Of a stretch of 64,000 bases of DNA, positions 50,902 to 58,322 are shown piece after piece (position 1 is the stretch's first letter; each line of letters starts with the position of its first letter). The stretch spans positions 1 through 64,000 of the forward strand of contig JAFQSY010000005.1 of the NCBI GenBank assembly GCA_017409265.1, in the 5' to 3' direction. The translations under genes were made by a program, and so were the position numbers. This stretch comes from Clostridia bacterium. GTDB lineage: Bacteria; Bacillota; Clostridia; Oscillospirales; Acutalibacteraceae. The notes beneath the pieces were generated by a model that ran no database searches, was not told where the DNA came from, and was given only the letters and a program-made list of their open reading frames with translations.

Positions 50902-51786
50902 TTATCCGCGGACTGTTCCGCCCTTCATCTTGATAAGTTCTCGGTAGCTGATAAGCTCAACGCCGTGGTCCTTGAGATATTTGTGAGTATATGGGTCTTT
51001 CATGAGTTGATATTCCCAGACTCTGTCCTGCCATCTGGCGGTGATGCCTTTAAGCTCATCGCTCTCAACCGAGGGATGAACGAAGGTTTCGGTTACGCCG
51101 TCGGGGATATCTGTCCAGATTTTAAGGATTGTTTCTCTGTATGTTTCGTAGTCCTTGCGCATTGCGTCGTTCCAATCGGGGAAAAGAAGATAGTCGGGGA
51201 TGACAACGTTGTATTTCTTACCCCAATGCTTTGAAAGAAGAGTAACGGCGGCATATGCGATATAGGGTGTGCCTCTCGGGCAGATGCGCTTGTCATGAGC
51301 GGTATAAAGTCTGTAAGCATAGCCGTAATCACCGCAGACACGGAGAGTCATCTTTGAAAGACCGAGTCTGCCTGTGTAATGACCGTAGAGCGAGCCCATG
51401 TGATTGTCAACATGCGAAGGCTTCATGCCCATGCTGTGAGCAAGGTCAATCTGTGCGCGGATTTCAGCCTCAAGATCCTCATAGGAAGCATTTTTTTCAA
51501 CCTGGTCGCTCTCATGCCACATATAACCCTCTTCATCAATAAGGGTCTTGCCGTTTGTGAGGGGCTTCCAGCGGTATTTGCCCCATTCGCTTGTCATTGT
51601 AAGGTGAATACCGATTGCATACTCGGGGTGGTCGTTTGAAAATTTAACTGCATCTGCAGCTGTGGGGCAGGGCATCATGATGGTTGCCGATTTGAGAAAA
51701 CCGCCCTCAAAAAGCTCTGCAACAGCCTGGTTTGCAGCATTGCACATGCCGTAATCGTCTGCATTAACAATAAGATATTTAGCCAT
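50902..51786 (-). CDS. ChbG/HpnK (YdjC) family carbohydrate deacetylase
   Basis: 294 residues. NADDYGMC (metal Asp pair, about 7), HVDNHMGSLYGH (about 121-132, metal His and catalytic residues) and FVHPSVESDE (about 232) are the family blocks. These metal enzymes remove N-acetyl groups from chitobiose phosphates or similar oligosaccharides. An O-acetyltransferase gene and a phosphoesterase gene lie upstream on the same strand. The gene ends at a strong terminator, so it closes this group. Confidence 0.92.
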   Translation of the reverse strand: MAKYLIVNADDYGMCNAANQAVAELFEGGFLKSATIMMPCPTAADAVKFSNDHPEYAIGIHLTMTSEWGKYRWKPLTNGKTLIDEEGYMWHESDQVEKNASYEDLEAEIRAQIDLAHSMGMKPSHVDNHMGSLYGHYTGRLGLSKMTLRVCGDYGYAYRLYTAHDKRICPRGTPYIAYAAVTLLSKHWGKKYNVVIPDYLLFPDWNDAMRKDYETYRETILKIWTDIPDGVTETFVHPSVESDELKGITARWQDRVWEYQLMKDPYTHKYLKDHGVELISYRELIKMKGGTVRG

Positions 51787-51854
51787 AATTCGTTTCCCTT
51801 TCGGATTGATTTTTACAGGATAATTATAACATATGTATAACCGATAATCAATCT

Positions 51855-52457
51855 TTATAAATTTATTTTTCTATCCTTGAAATAATATTCTTTATCGTGC
51901 TCACCGACCTCACGCAGAACCCTGCACGGATTGCCGACTGCAACAACATTTGAAGGAATATCCTTTGTAACGATGCTGCCTGCGCCGATAACAACATTAT
52001 CGCCGATTGTTATCCCCGGGGTGATAACCGCGCCCGCACCTATCCAGCAGTTTCTGCCGATATGTATGGGCATATTATACTGATAAGCCTGCTCGCGGAG
52101 CTCGGGGTCGATGGGGTGTCCTGCGGTTGCAACGGTTACGTTCGGACCGAACATTGTGTAATCGCCCACATAGATGTCAGTATCATCGACCATTGTAAGA
52201 TTGAAGTTTGCATAAACATTTTTGCCGAAATGAACATGCTTTCCGCCCCAATTGGCATGGAAGGGAGGCTCGATATAGCAGTTTTCGCCGATTTCGGCAA
52301 ACATTTCTTTAAGCATCTGTGCGCGTTTTTCCTGCTCCGTGGGTCGGGTCATATTGAAATCATAAAGCTTTTCAAGGCATTGAAACTGCTCGTTCATGAT
52401 TTCATCGCCGTTGGGCAGGTATAAATCTCCACTGTGCATTTTTTCTTTTTCTGTCAT
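51855..52457 (-). CDS. Sugar O-acetyltransferase (maltose acetyltransferase-like)
   Basis: 200 residues of the left-handed beta-helix hexapeptide type. N-terminal maltose-acetyltransferase cap (MTEKEKMHSGDLYLPNGDE), then VHFGKNVYANFNLTMVDD (about 69-86), catalytic His in TAGHPID (about 113) and CWIGAGAVITPGITIGDNVVIGAGSIVTKDIP coils near 137-168 (listed here as separate short motifs: IGAGAVI, IGDNVVI, IGAGSIV). Acetyl-CoA donates to a sugar hydroxyl. It is 10 bases after the phosphoesterase gene. Confidence 0.9.
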   Translation of the reverse strand: MTEKEKMHSGDLYLPNGDEIMNEQFQCLEKLYDFNMTRPTEQEKRAQMLKEMFAEIGENCYIEPPFHANWGGKHVHFGKNVYANFNLTMVDDTDIYVGDYTMFGPNVTVATAGHPIDPELREQAYQYNMPIHIGRNCWIGAGAVITPGITIGDNVVIGAGSIVTKDIPSNVVAVGNPCRVLREVGEHDKEYYFKDRKINL

Positions 52458-52467
52458 AATTTACCTC

Positions 52468-53622
52468 TTACAGAAATATTCTGCTGTATCTCGGCTTAAT
52501 GTCAAGCGAACCGTCACCTTTGAGCGTTGTTACGGTAACGCCGAGTACCCATTCGCTTTCGGGTAAGCCGAAATTGGTGCCGTGATGGTAAAGGTAACCT
52601 CCGGGAAGGTTATACACAAAATAAACTCCCTTGTATATTGCGCACCAGTCATTAACGTGGTCGTGACCAACGAATATTGCTTTAGTGGTGCCTTTTTCTT
52701 CAATTGCAGCAAACATTCCGCTGTTATAGGGAGAACAGCCTACGCTTTCCCACTGCTCACCGTAGAGGACTTCATATTCTCCCGTAGGCTCATATCTTCC
52801 GCCCTCAACCTCTTTGAAAACATCTGCAAACTCGGGAATTGCAATATGCATATACATCATTGAATCGGCATGACCGTATTTCTTCATAAGAGCATCGGTT
52901 TCTTTTTTGTAGAAATCAATCTGTTCTTTTTTGAGGAAGTCGTAACCTTTGATGTCGGCAGGGAGCCCGTATGCGGCCTTGTCTCTGTCAAGAATATCTC
53001 TGCCCGAATCAAAGAGGAACAGAGTCTGTCTGTGCCTGCCGCCCTTGCCGAGAATATTTATTGTATAGTTACCGTAGCCGAAAAGCTCTTCGGGACCGAA
53101 TTTACAAAGGCAGTGGTCATAGTCGGTGAAGCTTTTCATGAGAAGCCATTTATAAAAGCCTCTGTCCTCTCTTGTTTCGTGATTTCCGAAAACGGCAGCC
53201 CAGTAAACTCCGATTTCCTCCATCATCTGAGCGAATTGAATCGCTTCAATCTGCTGAAATTTGCCGAGAATAACATCGCCTGTAAGAATAACAAGGTCGG
53301 GCTTTACCTCTTTGATGTGTCTGGTGAAGTATTCAACGACTTTTCTGTTTTGTGCGTTGTCATCGCTGAAATGGAGGTCTGTACTTGTCACGATAACAAA
53401 ATCGTCATCTGTCGGTTTTCCGTTTTTGTCAACCTTGGCGATAGTGGTTGAATAATCATTCTGAGATAAAATTTTAACATCTGAACCGATTTTGTGTGAT
53501 TCATCACACTTGCAGTAGAGTAAATCAGGTTTTTTACCGCCCGTTATGCCGTAAACTGCATTTGCACCTGCAAGATAAACCTTTATTGCACTTTGTCTGA
53601 CAAAGCCCCAAGCCTTATACAT
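52468..53622 (-). CDS. Calcineurin-type metallophosphoesterase
   Basis: 384 residues with the metal motifs in order: TSTDLHFSDDN (about 81), LTGDVILG (about 115), FGNHETR (about 142), then a late His and FVGHDHVND (about 318-326). The domain order resembles yeast Dcr2-like phosphatases rather than cyclic-nucleotide enzymes. The N-terminal 25 residues are weakly hydrophobic (VRQSAIKVYLAGANAVYGI) and might attach it to the membrane. ATG 53622 has AAAGGTGG; a longer reading to 53682 would start inside the promoter. It leads the phosphoesterase-acetyltransferase-deacetylase group. Confidence 0.9.
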   Translation of the reverse strand: MYKAWGFVRQSAIKVYLAGANAVYGITGGKKPDLLYCKCDESHKIGSDVKILSQNDYSTTIAKVDKNGKPTDDDFVIVTSTDLHFSDDNAQNRKVVEYFTRHIKEVKPDLVILTGDVILGKFQQIEAIQFAQMMEEIGVYWAAVFGNHETREDRGFYKWLLMKSFTDYDHCLCKFGPEELFGYGNYTINILGKGGRHRQTLFLFDSGRDILDRDKAAYGLPADIKGYDFLKKEQIDFYKKETDALMKKYGHADSMMYMHIAIPEFADVFKEVEGGRYEPTGEYEVLYGEQWESVGCSPYNSGMFAAIEEKGTTKAIFVGHDHVNDWCAIYKGVYFVYNLPGGYLYHHGTNFGLPESEWVLGVTVTTLKGDGSLDIKPRYSRIFL

Positions 53623-53653
53623 TCTGTTACCACCTTTGATTTTACTTGGCTTA

Positions 53654-53682
53654 ATTATATTGCTAACCCTTCTTTTTGTCAA
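53654..53682 (-). promoter_or_regulatory. Promoter of the metallophosphoesterase gene
   Basis: Minus strand TTGACA (53677-53682), 17 bases, TATAAT (53654-53659), a perfect consensus. Confidence 0.8.
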
Positions 53683-53909
53683 TGATTAGGAATAATATTG
53701 CATCGGCATGAATAATTTTAAAAGGGAGTTTTATTGGACACATGATGGTGTACAATACACTCATAAGGTCAGATGACACCTGATATTTTGATTTTGTGAG
53801 GTGCTGAAATGAAATTGCAAAAATTCAAAAACGGATTGTAAATTTGAAATAAAAAGATTTTAAAAAAATCGTAAATTATGTCGGATGCCACAAATTGCGG
53901 TCGGCTTGC

Positions 53910-53938
53910 TTGACAGTACATATATATTGTGGTAAAAT
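53910..53938 (+). promoter_or_regulatory. Upstream rightward promoter
   Basis: TTGACA (53910-53915), 17 bases, TAAAAT (53933-53938). Its transcript would contain the inverted repeat at 53962-53985 before reaching the small membrane protein gene. Confidence 0.55.
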
Positions 53939-53961
53939 ATGGTTACAAAAGAAAAGTAAAA

Positions 53962-53985
53962 AAATGTTCGAAAAATCGAACATTT
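53962..53985. promoter_or_regulatory. Inverted repeat upstream of the second promoter
   Basis: AAATGTTCG-AAAAAT-CGAACATTT, perfect 9-6-9. It shares its GTTCG/CGAAC half-sites with the palindrome inside the next promoter, so one protein may bind both. Confidence 0.55.
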
Positions 53986-53988
53986 GTC

Positions 53989-54017
53989 TTGACAAACGAA
54001 CGTTCGTTTGCTATAAT
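53989..54017 (+). promoter_or_regulatory. Consensus promoter with an 18-bp palindrome in its spacer
   Basis: TTGACA (53989-53994), 17 bases, TATAAT (54012-54017), an exact sigma-A consensus. CAAACGAACGTTCGTTTG (53993-54010) is a perfect 18-bp palindrome covering the whole spacer, an ideal repressor site. Its sequence resembles TetR-family operators; a LexA box would need a 4-base centre that it lacks. Confidence 0.75.
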
Positions 54018-54025
54018 AAACTCAC

Positions 54026-54049
54026 AGAACAAATGTTTCACATCTGTTC
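54026..54049 (+). promoter_or_regulatory. LexA-like box within a leader hairpin
   Basis: AGAACAAATGTTTC (54026-54039) fits the Firmicute SOS consensus GAAC-RNRY-GTTY. GAACA and TGTTC plus ATGT/ACAT also let 54027-54049 fold as a hairpin just before the ribosome site AAAGGAGG (54053-54060). Either reading may be the relevant one. Confidence 0.4.
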
Positions 54050-54067
54050 GCTAAAGGAGGATTTAAA

Positions 54068-54343
54068 ATGGCTTTTGCAGAAATAATAAAAACATTTTTT
54101 GAGTTGGCAGCAGTTATACTGCTTATAATAGGATTCGTTAATGAAAAGAAGGTTGTTGCTTTTGAAGTTAAGCTTGCGAGAGCAATAAGAATCCATCTTC
54201 GCAACCGCCGCATCCGTAAGCAGAGAGAGGCAGCAAGGGCTTACAGAGCAAAGGTGCAGATGAGAGCGCCCGAAGAGGTTTATTTTGAAGAGCCCGTGCT
54301 TACGGTTGTTTCGGATAATAAGAGTTCCTATTACGTTGCATGA
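54068..54343 (+). CDS. Small single-pass membrane protein, unknown function
   Basis: 91 residues. One membrane helix at about 10-27 (FFELAAVILLIIGFV core) is followed by a strongly basic amphipathic helix (about 31-62, RIHLRNRRIRKQREAARAY) and a short acidic tail ending SSYYVA. The positive-inside rule puts the C-terminus in the cytoplasm. Not a LysM protein, so not a plain YneA; small SOS-induced division inhibitors elsewhere share size and a membrane helix but usually face outward. The gene has an excellent ribosome site, an exact consensus promoter overlaid with palindromes, and its own terminator, so it is a tightly controlled single gene. I do not recognise the family. Confidence 0.8.
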   Translation: MAFAEIIKTFFELAAVILLIIGFVNEKKVVAFEVKLARAIRIHLRNRRIRKQREAARAYRAKVQMRAPEEVYFEEPVLTVVSDNKSSYYVA

Positions 54344-54376
54344 TTTTGTTTCAAATTTTATTGCAGATAGAGAAAA

Positions 54377-54407
54377 AACAGTGCAGTCCATTAACGGCTG
54401 CACTGTT
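54377..54407 (+). terminator. Rho-independent terminator
   Basis: AACAGTGCAG and CTGCACTGTT, 10 bp with an 11-base loop, followed by T6. Confidence 0.93.
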
Positions 54408-54464
54408 TTTTTCGTTAAAAAATGTTATAATATTATCAGATAATACACGAAATGTAAAAAATGT

Positions 54465-54493
54465 TTGATTTTGGGATAATAATAGTATATAAT
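54465..54493 (+). promoter_or_regulatory. Promoter of the DUF4474 gene
   Basis: TTGATT (54465-54470), 17 bases, TATAAT (54488-54493). A further TATAAT stands at 54426-54431. Confidence 0.65.
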
Positions 54494-54525
54494 GTATTAG
54501 TTAGTCATGTGAAAGGAGTTTTTCA

Positions 54526-55674
54526 ATGAAAAAAGTAATTTTATCATTGGTACTTGCAGTTTCAATTGTTTTGGCGTCGTGCCCGATATGCTTGGTAAGC
54601 GCTGAAGAAAAGACTTTGGAACCGAAAAACTTTGAGGAATATGCAGAAATTCTTGAAAGTGAAGGTTACACAATGCCGGAAAACGGCAAACAGGCAGAAA
54701 AAAGTGTCTTTTCGCGAAAGCATTTCAATTTTGTTACTGATGATGTGATTGGCGAAATCTGCAGCTATATCAAAGAGGAATCAAGCCTTGATATTCTTGG
54801 ATTGATAACATCCGTTCCCGAAACAAATCAGGGAGTTGAGTTTGTCGTTGAAACATTTGATATTAATACGACAGTAATAAGAGATGCTCTTTATGAGTTG
54901 AGATATAAAATGGACGATCAAGGAAATCAGCCCATGGCGGTTTTGTTCTATTTTATGGGTCTGTATTTCAGCGTTATTGAAGAATGCAAGGCATACTGCG
55001 TTCCGCTCGAGGAAGAAAATGTTTATGAAATCGCTCTTGATATCAGACTTAAGGACGGAACGGTTGAAACGATAACAACCGGTGTTGTTTTCAACTCTGA
55101 AACAGGGCAGACTTACGGTAAGAGCGGAAACGGCATTCTCGGCACCGGATACGGATTCTCCATTCCCGAAGTGCTTCTTTATTCACAGGTGAACGCGTGG
55201 ACAAGAGATTTCGGCTTCTGCCTTTTCTATGACATTTTTTCATACACAACACCGTTCTTTTTCTATAATACCCGCAGAATCAAGTTTGACTACGACGGAC
55301 TTGAATGGATGATTCAGATATGGAAGGGTAATTATATTATTTCAAACGGTGCAGAAGTCGGAATATATTCAAGAGATGAAAGCAGATTCGGCACATATTA
55401 TGATTGCGCAACCGATGAGCAGATGATGGAAATGTCGATGGAGCTTTATCACGGCGATGATTTGATATTCTCACGTCCCAAGCAGCTTCATTGGTGGCTG
55501 ACCGGTTTCAGAATCACCGATAATCTTTATCCCGCCAAAACAATGACTCTCAAATTCTCGATTGATATGAAGGATGAAGAGATGCTGGATGCATTCTGCA
55601 ATGCAATCGACAACCATTACAGACGTGATATGTCGTATACCGTTGACGGCCTTACGGTAAATGTAATATGGTAA
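54526..55674 (+). CDS. Secreted DUF4474 protein
   Basis: 382 residues. Signal peptide ends near VSAEE (about 26). The N-terminal half (about 30-205) is unassigned. From about 213 the DUF4474 pattern is clear: an opening NAWTRDFGFCLFYD, hydrophobic TPFFFYNTRRIKFDYDG, then LEWMIQIWKGNYIISNGAEVG as successive short blocks, and a late DLIFSRPKQLHWWLTGF. In relatives this domain is the C-terminal part of exported proteins of unknown role. Monocistronic with promoter, GAAAGGAG site and terminator. Confidence 0.82.
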   Translation: MKKVILSLVLAVSIVLASCPICLVSAEEKTLEPKNFEEYAEILESEGYTMPENGKQAEKSVFSRKHFNFVTDDVIGEICSYIKEESSLDILGLITSVPETNQGVEFVVETFDINTTVIRDALYELRYKMDDQGNQPMAVLFYFMGLYFSVIEECKAYCVPLEEENVYEIALDIRLKDGTVETITTGVVFNSETGQTYGKSGNGILGTGYGFSIPEVLLYSQVNAWTRDFGFCLFYDIFSYTTPFFFYNTRRIKFDYDGLEWMIQIWKGNYIISNGAEVGIYSRDESRFGTYYDCATDEQMMEMSMELYHGDDLIFSRPKQLHWWLTGFRITDNLYPAKTMTLKFSIDMKDEEMLDAFCNAIDNHYRRDMSYTVDGLTVNVIW

Positions 55675-55680
55675 ATTTAA

Positions 55681-55706
55681 AAGGGTGTCCGTGAGAGGAC
55701 ACCCTT
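55681..55706. terminator. Bidirectional terminator
   Basis: AAGGGTGTCC and GGACACCCTT, 10 bp with a 6-base loop, between the converging DUF4474 and Thr-rich lipoprotein genes. Confidence 0.9.
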
Positions 55707-55714
55707 TTGATGTT

Positions 55715-56719
55715 TTAATATTTGAAATCAGAATAAGTTACTTTTGTTTCAAGATTTGCAGAAGCCTTGCCGACCTTGACGAAGGAATATTTGACGTTGT
55801 TGAGCACCGCTTTCATTTTTATGTTGTGTGAAAGTGAAATAAATCTGTTGTTTGCTGCGTTGATTTTTGCAGATATGGTTACGTTTGTTGTGTTGACGGT
55901 GAGCGATTCAACGCTTGCTCCGACATCTGCAAGACCCGCCTTGATTTCGTCAATGTCTTTGTAGTCCTTTGTGAATCTGCCGAGAGCGCTGCTGCCTTTT
56001 TTGGGATTTTGTTCATTCTTCACGGTGATATTAATGGTGTAATACTTGCCGTCGCTTGAAAGCTTGCAGGTTGCCGAGGTTACGTCGGAAGCCTTGAGGG
56101 TGCTTTTTACAAGTGAAGTTCCGTCAAATGAGCCTTTTTTGACAGTCGATGATGAACTGCCCTCGCCGAGGAAGCCTCCGACTGCATCACGCACAGCGCT
56201 TATGCTTGCAAGCGCACCCATATCAAGATTGTTGAGGACGGTTGTTGTTGATTTTTGGTATCCGGGCTTTGATTTTGCGGCTGCTGCTGCGGCGGCATTA
56301 TAAAGCTTAACGATATCCTCTTTGCTTGTGGGAGCAACAACTTTCTTTTTGGTGGTTGTCGGTTTTTTTGTTGTGTTTGCTGCTTTCTTGGTTGTTGTTA
56401 CAGCCTTTTTGGTTGTGGTGATAACCTTCTTTGTTGTGGTGGGAGCGGTGGTTATTGTTTCTATTTCTGTTGTTGTTTCCGCCTGCGTTGTTACCTCGGT
56501 TGTCGTTTCTGCTTGTGTTGTTGCTTCGGCGGTTGACCGTGCTGTTGTTTCAGCAACGGTTTCGGTGTAAAGGAGAATATCGGTTGTTTCTTCTTTTACA
56601 GTTTCTGTTTGAGTGGGAGCTGCCGTTGTTTCAGGCTGATTTTTGCCGTCACAGGCATTGAGTGCAAACAGGATTGATGATGCCGCAAGAACTGCGATGA
56701 TTTTTTTCATTATATTCAT
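55715..56719 (-). CDS. Thr-rich lipoprotein of unknown function
   Basis: 334 residues. Lipobox LFALNAC gives a lipidated Cys near 23. Residues about 30-130 are a Thr/Glu then Thr/Lys-rich linker (repeats such as TTTKKAVTTTKKA), probably extended and spanning the wall. The C-terminal domain (about 135-334) is mixed alpha/beta with repeated VTSATCKLSSDGKYYTINITV-like strands (as VTSATCKLSSDGKY and TINITVKNE) and has only one Cys. I do not recognise the domain. ATG 56719 has AGGAG 8 bases upstream. The hydrolase gene lies 13 bases upstream, so both are one transcript. Confidence 0.78.
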   Translation of the reverse strand: MNIMKKIIAVLAASSILFALNACDGKNQPETTAAPTQTETVKEETTDILLYTETVAETTARSTAEATTQAETTTEVTTQAETTTEIETITTAPTTTKKVITTTKKAVTTTKKAANTTKKPTTTKKKVVAPTSKEDIVKLYNAAAAAAAKSKPGYQKSTTTVLNNLDMGALASISAVRDAVGGFLGEGSSSSTVKKGSFDGTSLVKSTLKASDVTSATCKLSSDGKYYTINITVKNEQNPKKGSSALGRFTKDYKDIDEIKAGLADVGASVESLTVNTTNVTISAKINAANNRFISLSHNIKMKAVLNNVKYSFVKVGKASANLETKVTYSDFKY

Positions 56720-56732
56720 AAATATACTCCTT

Positions 56733-57668
56733 TTACATGTGTTTCTCGATAAATGCCTTTACTTTTGCGTCATATTCTTCCTTTGCGTCGTAATAGCTGT
56801 AAGCATGGACTGCGCCCGGAACAGTGAAAATTTCTTTCGGGGTCGGACAGGCGTCATAAAGCTTTTGGCACATATCAAACGGAACAAAGGTGTCATCTTC
56901 GCCGTGAATAAAGAGAATGGGATTTTTTGCGTTTGCCATTGTGCCGATAGGAGTTGCATCCTTTTTCAAATCATATTTTGCAAAAGCTTTGCAGAGGATG
57001 TTTGTTGCAGCAGGGGTAATCCTGCTTTTAAATCCGAATATATCCGAAACAACTGCCCTGACCTCTTCGTATGCGTCGGTAAATCCGCAGTCCTCAACGA
57101 TGAGCTTGACCTGCTCACGGGGATTGTTGTTGTTAACAAGCATTGATGTTGCCGCGCCCATTGAAATTCCGTGAAGCATGATTTCGATATTCTCGCCGAA
57201 ACGCTCGATAAGATAATCAATCCATAGGTTAATATCTTTATAGTCAAGTGCGCCGAAGCCGATGAATTTTCCGTCGCTTCTGCCGTGACCTCTCAAATCT
57301 GGAAGCAAATAGTTGAAGCCCATGTCATTATGATAAAATCCGAAAAGATGGCCGCATTCATCGGGGCCGTTGCAGTTGTGACCGTGAACGGCAATAACGA
57401 AACGTTTTGTATCTTTTTCGGCAGGTACATACCATGCCTTGAGGCGAAGTCCGTCGGGCGAAATTATTTCCAAATCCTCGGGTTTATGAGAAAACAGATA
57501 AGCATTATTTTTCTTTCTGATTTCCGTGCGGAGAAGTCTTTTGGGGTCGGTGGGCGGTTTTTTGTTGCGGTTTGCAACGCAAGCCATTTTAAATCCGCCT
57601 GCGCCGAGAGAGAAAAAGCCGAGTGCGCCTATAACTCCCGCACCTAAAGCGACATTGCGTTTTTTCAT
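56733..57668 (-). CDS. Membrane-anchored alpha/beta hydrolase
   Basis: 311 residues. An N-terminal hydrophobic segment (about 5-28, ending GFKMAC) anchors or exports it. Hydrolase fold: VHGHNCNG (oxyanion region, about 92), DLRGHGRSDG (about 122), nucleophile Ser in HGISMGAA (about 166), acid Asp in GEDDTFVP (about 258) and His in GAVHAYSYY (about 289). It resembles the YqkD/bem46-type esterases of Firmicutes. ATG 57668 is used (AGGAG 9 bases upstream); a TTG at 57677 is a poorer start. It heads the operon with the Thr-rich lipoprotein. Confidence 0.88.
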   Translation of the reverse strand: MKKRNVALGAGVIGALGFFSLGAGGFKMACVANRNKKPPTDPKRLLRTEIRKKNNAYLFSHKPEDLEIISPDGLRLKAWYVPAEKDTKRFVIAVHGHNCNGPDECGHLFGFYHNDMGFNYLLPDLRGHGRSDGKFIGFGALDYKDINLWIDYLIERFGENIEIMLHGISMGAATSMLVNNNNPREQVKLIVEDCGFTDAYEEVRAVVSDIFGFKSRITPAATNILCKAFAKYDLKKDATPIGTMANAKNPILFIHGEDDTFVPFDMCQKLYDACPTPKEIFTVPGAVHAYSYYDAKEEYDAKVKAFIEKHM

Positions 57669-57785
57669 TGCAGTCAACTCCTAAAATCATTTATAATTTC
57701 ATAATAACACAGAGCGAAGAATAATGCAAGATTTGCATAGTTTTAACGGCTCTGAAAAAAACAATAAAAAATTTTTAAAAAAGTG

Positions 57786-57814
57786 TTGACAAAACTAAAA
57801 TCTTATAATATAAT
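57786..57814 (+). promoter_or_regulatory. Promoter of the tRNA-Met/tRNA-Glu operon
   Basis: TTGACA (57786-57791), 17 bases, TATAAT (57809-57814), an exact consensus, 31 bases before tRNA-Met. Confidence 0.85.
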
Positions 57815-57844
57815 AAACAAGCTCTTTGGTGAGGGCAGTTAAAT

Positions 57845-57920
57845 GGCGGCATAGCTCAGAGGCTAGAGCAACCGGTTCATACCCGGTAGGTCGTGGGTTC
57901 AAATCCAACTGCCGCTACCA
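57845..57920 (+). tRNA. tRNA-Met (CAT), elongator type, CCA encoded
   Basis: Cloverleaf folds from 57845: acceptor GGCGGCA with TGCCGCT, D arm, anticodon stem ACCGG/CCGGT around TTCATAC (anticodon CAT), T arm with GGTTCAAATCC and encoded CCA at 57918-57920. There is no C1-A72 mismatch and the anticodon stem is not the three-GC initiator type, which points to elongator Met; tRNA-Ile2 (lysidine CAT) is less likely. Confidence 0.95.
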
Positions 57921-57927
57921 ATTTTTT

Positions 57928-58002
57928 GGCCCGGTGGTCAAGCGGTTAAGACACCGCCCTTTCACGGCGGTAACACGGGTTCGATTCCCGTCCGGGTCAC
58001 CA
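57928..58002 (+). tRNA. tRNA-Glu (TTC), CCA encoded
   Basis: Acceptor GGCCCGG with CCGGGTC, anticodon stem CCGCC/GGCGG around CTTTCAC (anticodon TTC), T arm GGGTTCGATTCCC, encoded CCA at 58000-58002. Seven bases after tRNA-Met, same transcript. Confidence 0.96.
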
Positions 58003-58009
58003 AACACTT

Positions 58010-58051
58010 GATATCCGAACTAATCTATGAAGATGGTTTAGTTTGGGTATC
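58010..58051 (+). terminator. Terminator of the tRNA operon
   Basis: GATATCCGAACTAA and TTAGTTTGGGTATC pair over 14 bp (two wobbles) and are followed by T7. Confidence 0.88.
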
Positions 58052-58080
58052 TTTTTTTCTTATCAATAAGTAAACAGTAA

Positions 58081-58120
58081 AAAAGACGGTAGTAACTTTG
58101 ATTTGTTACTACCGTCTTTT
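58081..58120 (+). terminator. Second terminator-like hairpin
   Basis: AAAAGACGGTAGTAAC and GTTACTACCGTCTTTT pair perfectly over 16 bp around an 8-base loop. No gene lies between it and the first terminator, so it may be left from a lost gene or back up the first. Confidence 0.85.
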
Positions 58121-58222
58121 TATGTATGGTTATGAGATTTTAATCTTCAAGATATTTTATCCACATATCCAGCCACAAAGCGATTATTTCTTTCCGCAAT
58201 GTTTACAGCTTTTCAAATGCAT

Positions 58223-58244
58223 AATCTTACAAAATCGTAAGATT
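58223..58244. promoter_or_regulatory. Regulator box AATCTTAC-N6-GTAAGATT before the response regulator
   Basis: A perfect 8-6-8 inverted repeat. Its core CTTAC-N6-GTAAG recurs at 59912-59932 before the ABC ATPase gene, at almost the same distance from the -10 element (49 and 48 bases from CTTAC to TATAAT). It lies upstream of the -35, as for an activator. Confidence 0.7.
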
Positions 58245-58251
58245 CTTTTTA

Positions 58252-58280
58252 TTGAAAAAATCACAGTATGCCCGTATAAT
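58252..58280 (+). promoter_or_regulatory. Promoter of the two-component genes
   Basis: TTGAAA (58252-58257), 17 bases, TATAAT (58275-58280). Confidence 0.7.
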
Positions 58281-58322
58281 AAAAATATATAATTAAAGCA
58301 ATTCCCAAGGGATGATGAAATT

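Larger units (their letters stand above)
53623..54067. other. 445-bp regulatory intergenic region
   Basis: Holds the phosphoesterase promoter, an isolated perfect repeat GTGTA-CAA-TACAC (53748-53760), a 10-codon frame with a ribosome site (GAGGTGCTGAAATG near 53800) that ends at once, and then two rightward promoters and several GTTCG/CGAAC repeats described separately. The 53740-53830 part looks like the promoter and start of a lost gene. I see no intact gene here. Confidence 0.6.
58003..58322. other. 320-bp intergenic region between tRNA-Glu and the response regulator
   Basis: Contains the two terminators, then an A+T-rich part with the operator (58223-58244) and promoter (58252-58280) of the regulator gene. 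No coding frame with a ribosome site is seen. Confidence 0.7.

Noticed and set aside
53993-54010. 18-bp palindrome read as a LexA box
   Set aside because: Firmicute LexA boxes need four bases between GAAC and GTTC; here the half-sites abut, so a TetR-type site fits better. The box at 54026-54039 is the better LexA candidate.
53895-54086. 63-codon frame across the double promoter region
   Set aside because: It spans two consensus promoters and palindromes and overlaps the start of the small membrane protein gene; no ribosome site.
56330-56640. Tandem-looking GTTGTT/GGTTGTTG repeats that might suggest a satellite or CRISPR
   Set aside because: They are codon-level repeats of the Thr/Lys-rich linker of the lipoprotein gene, in frame and without spacers.
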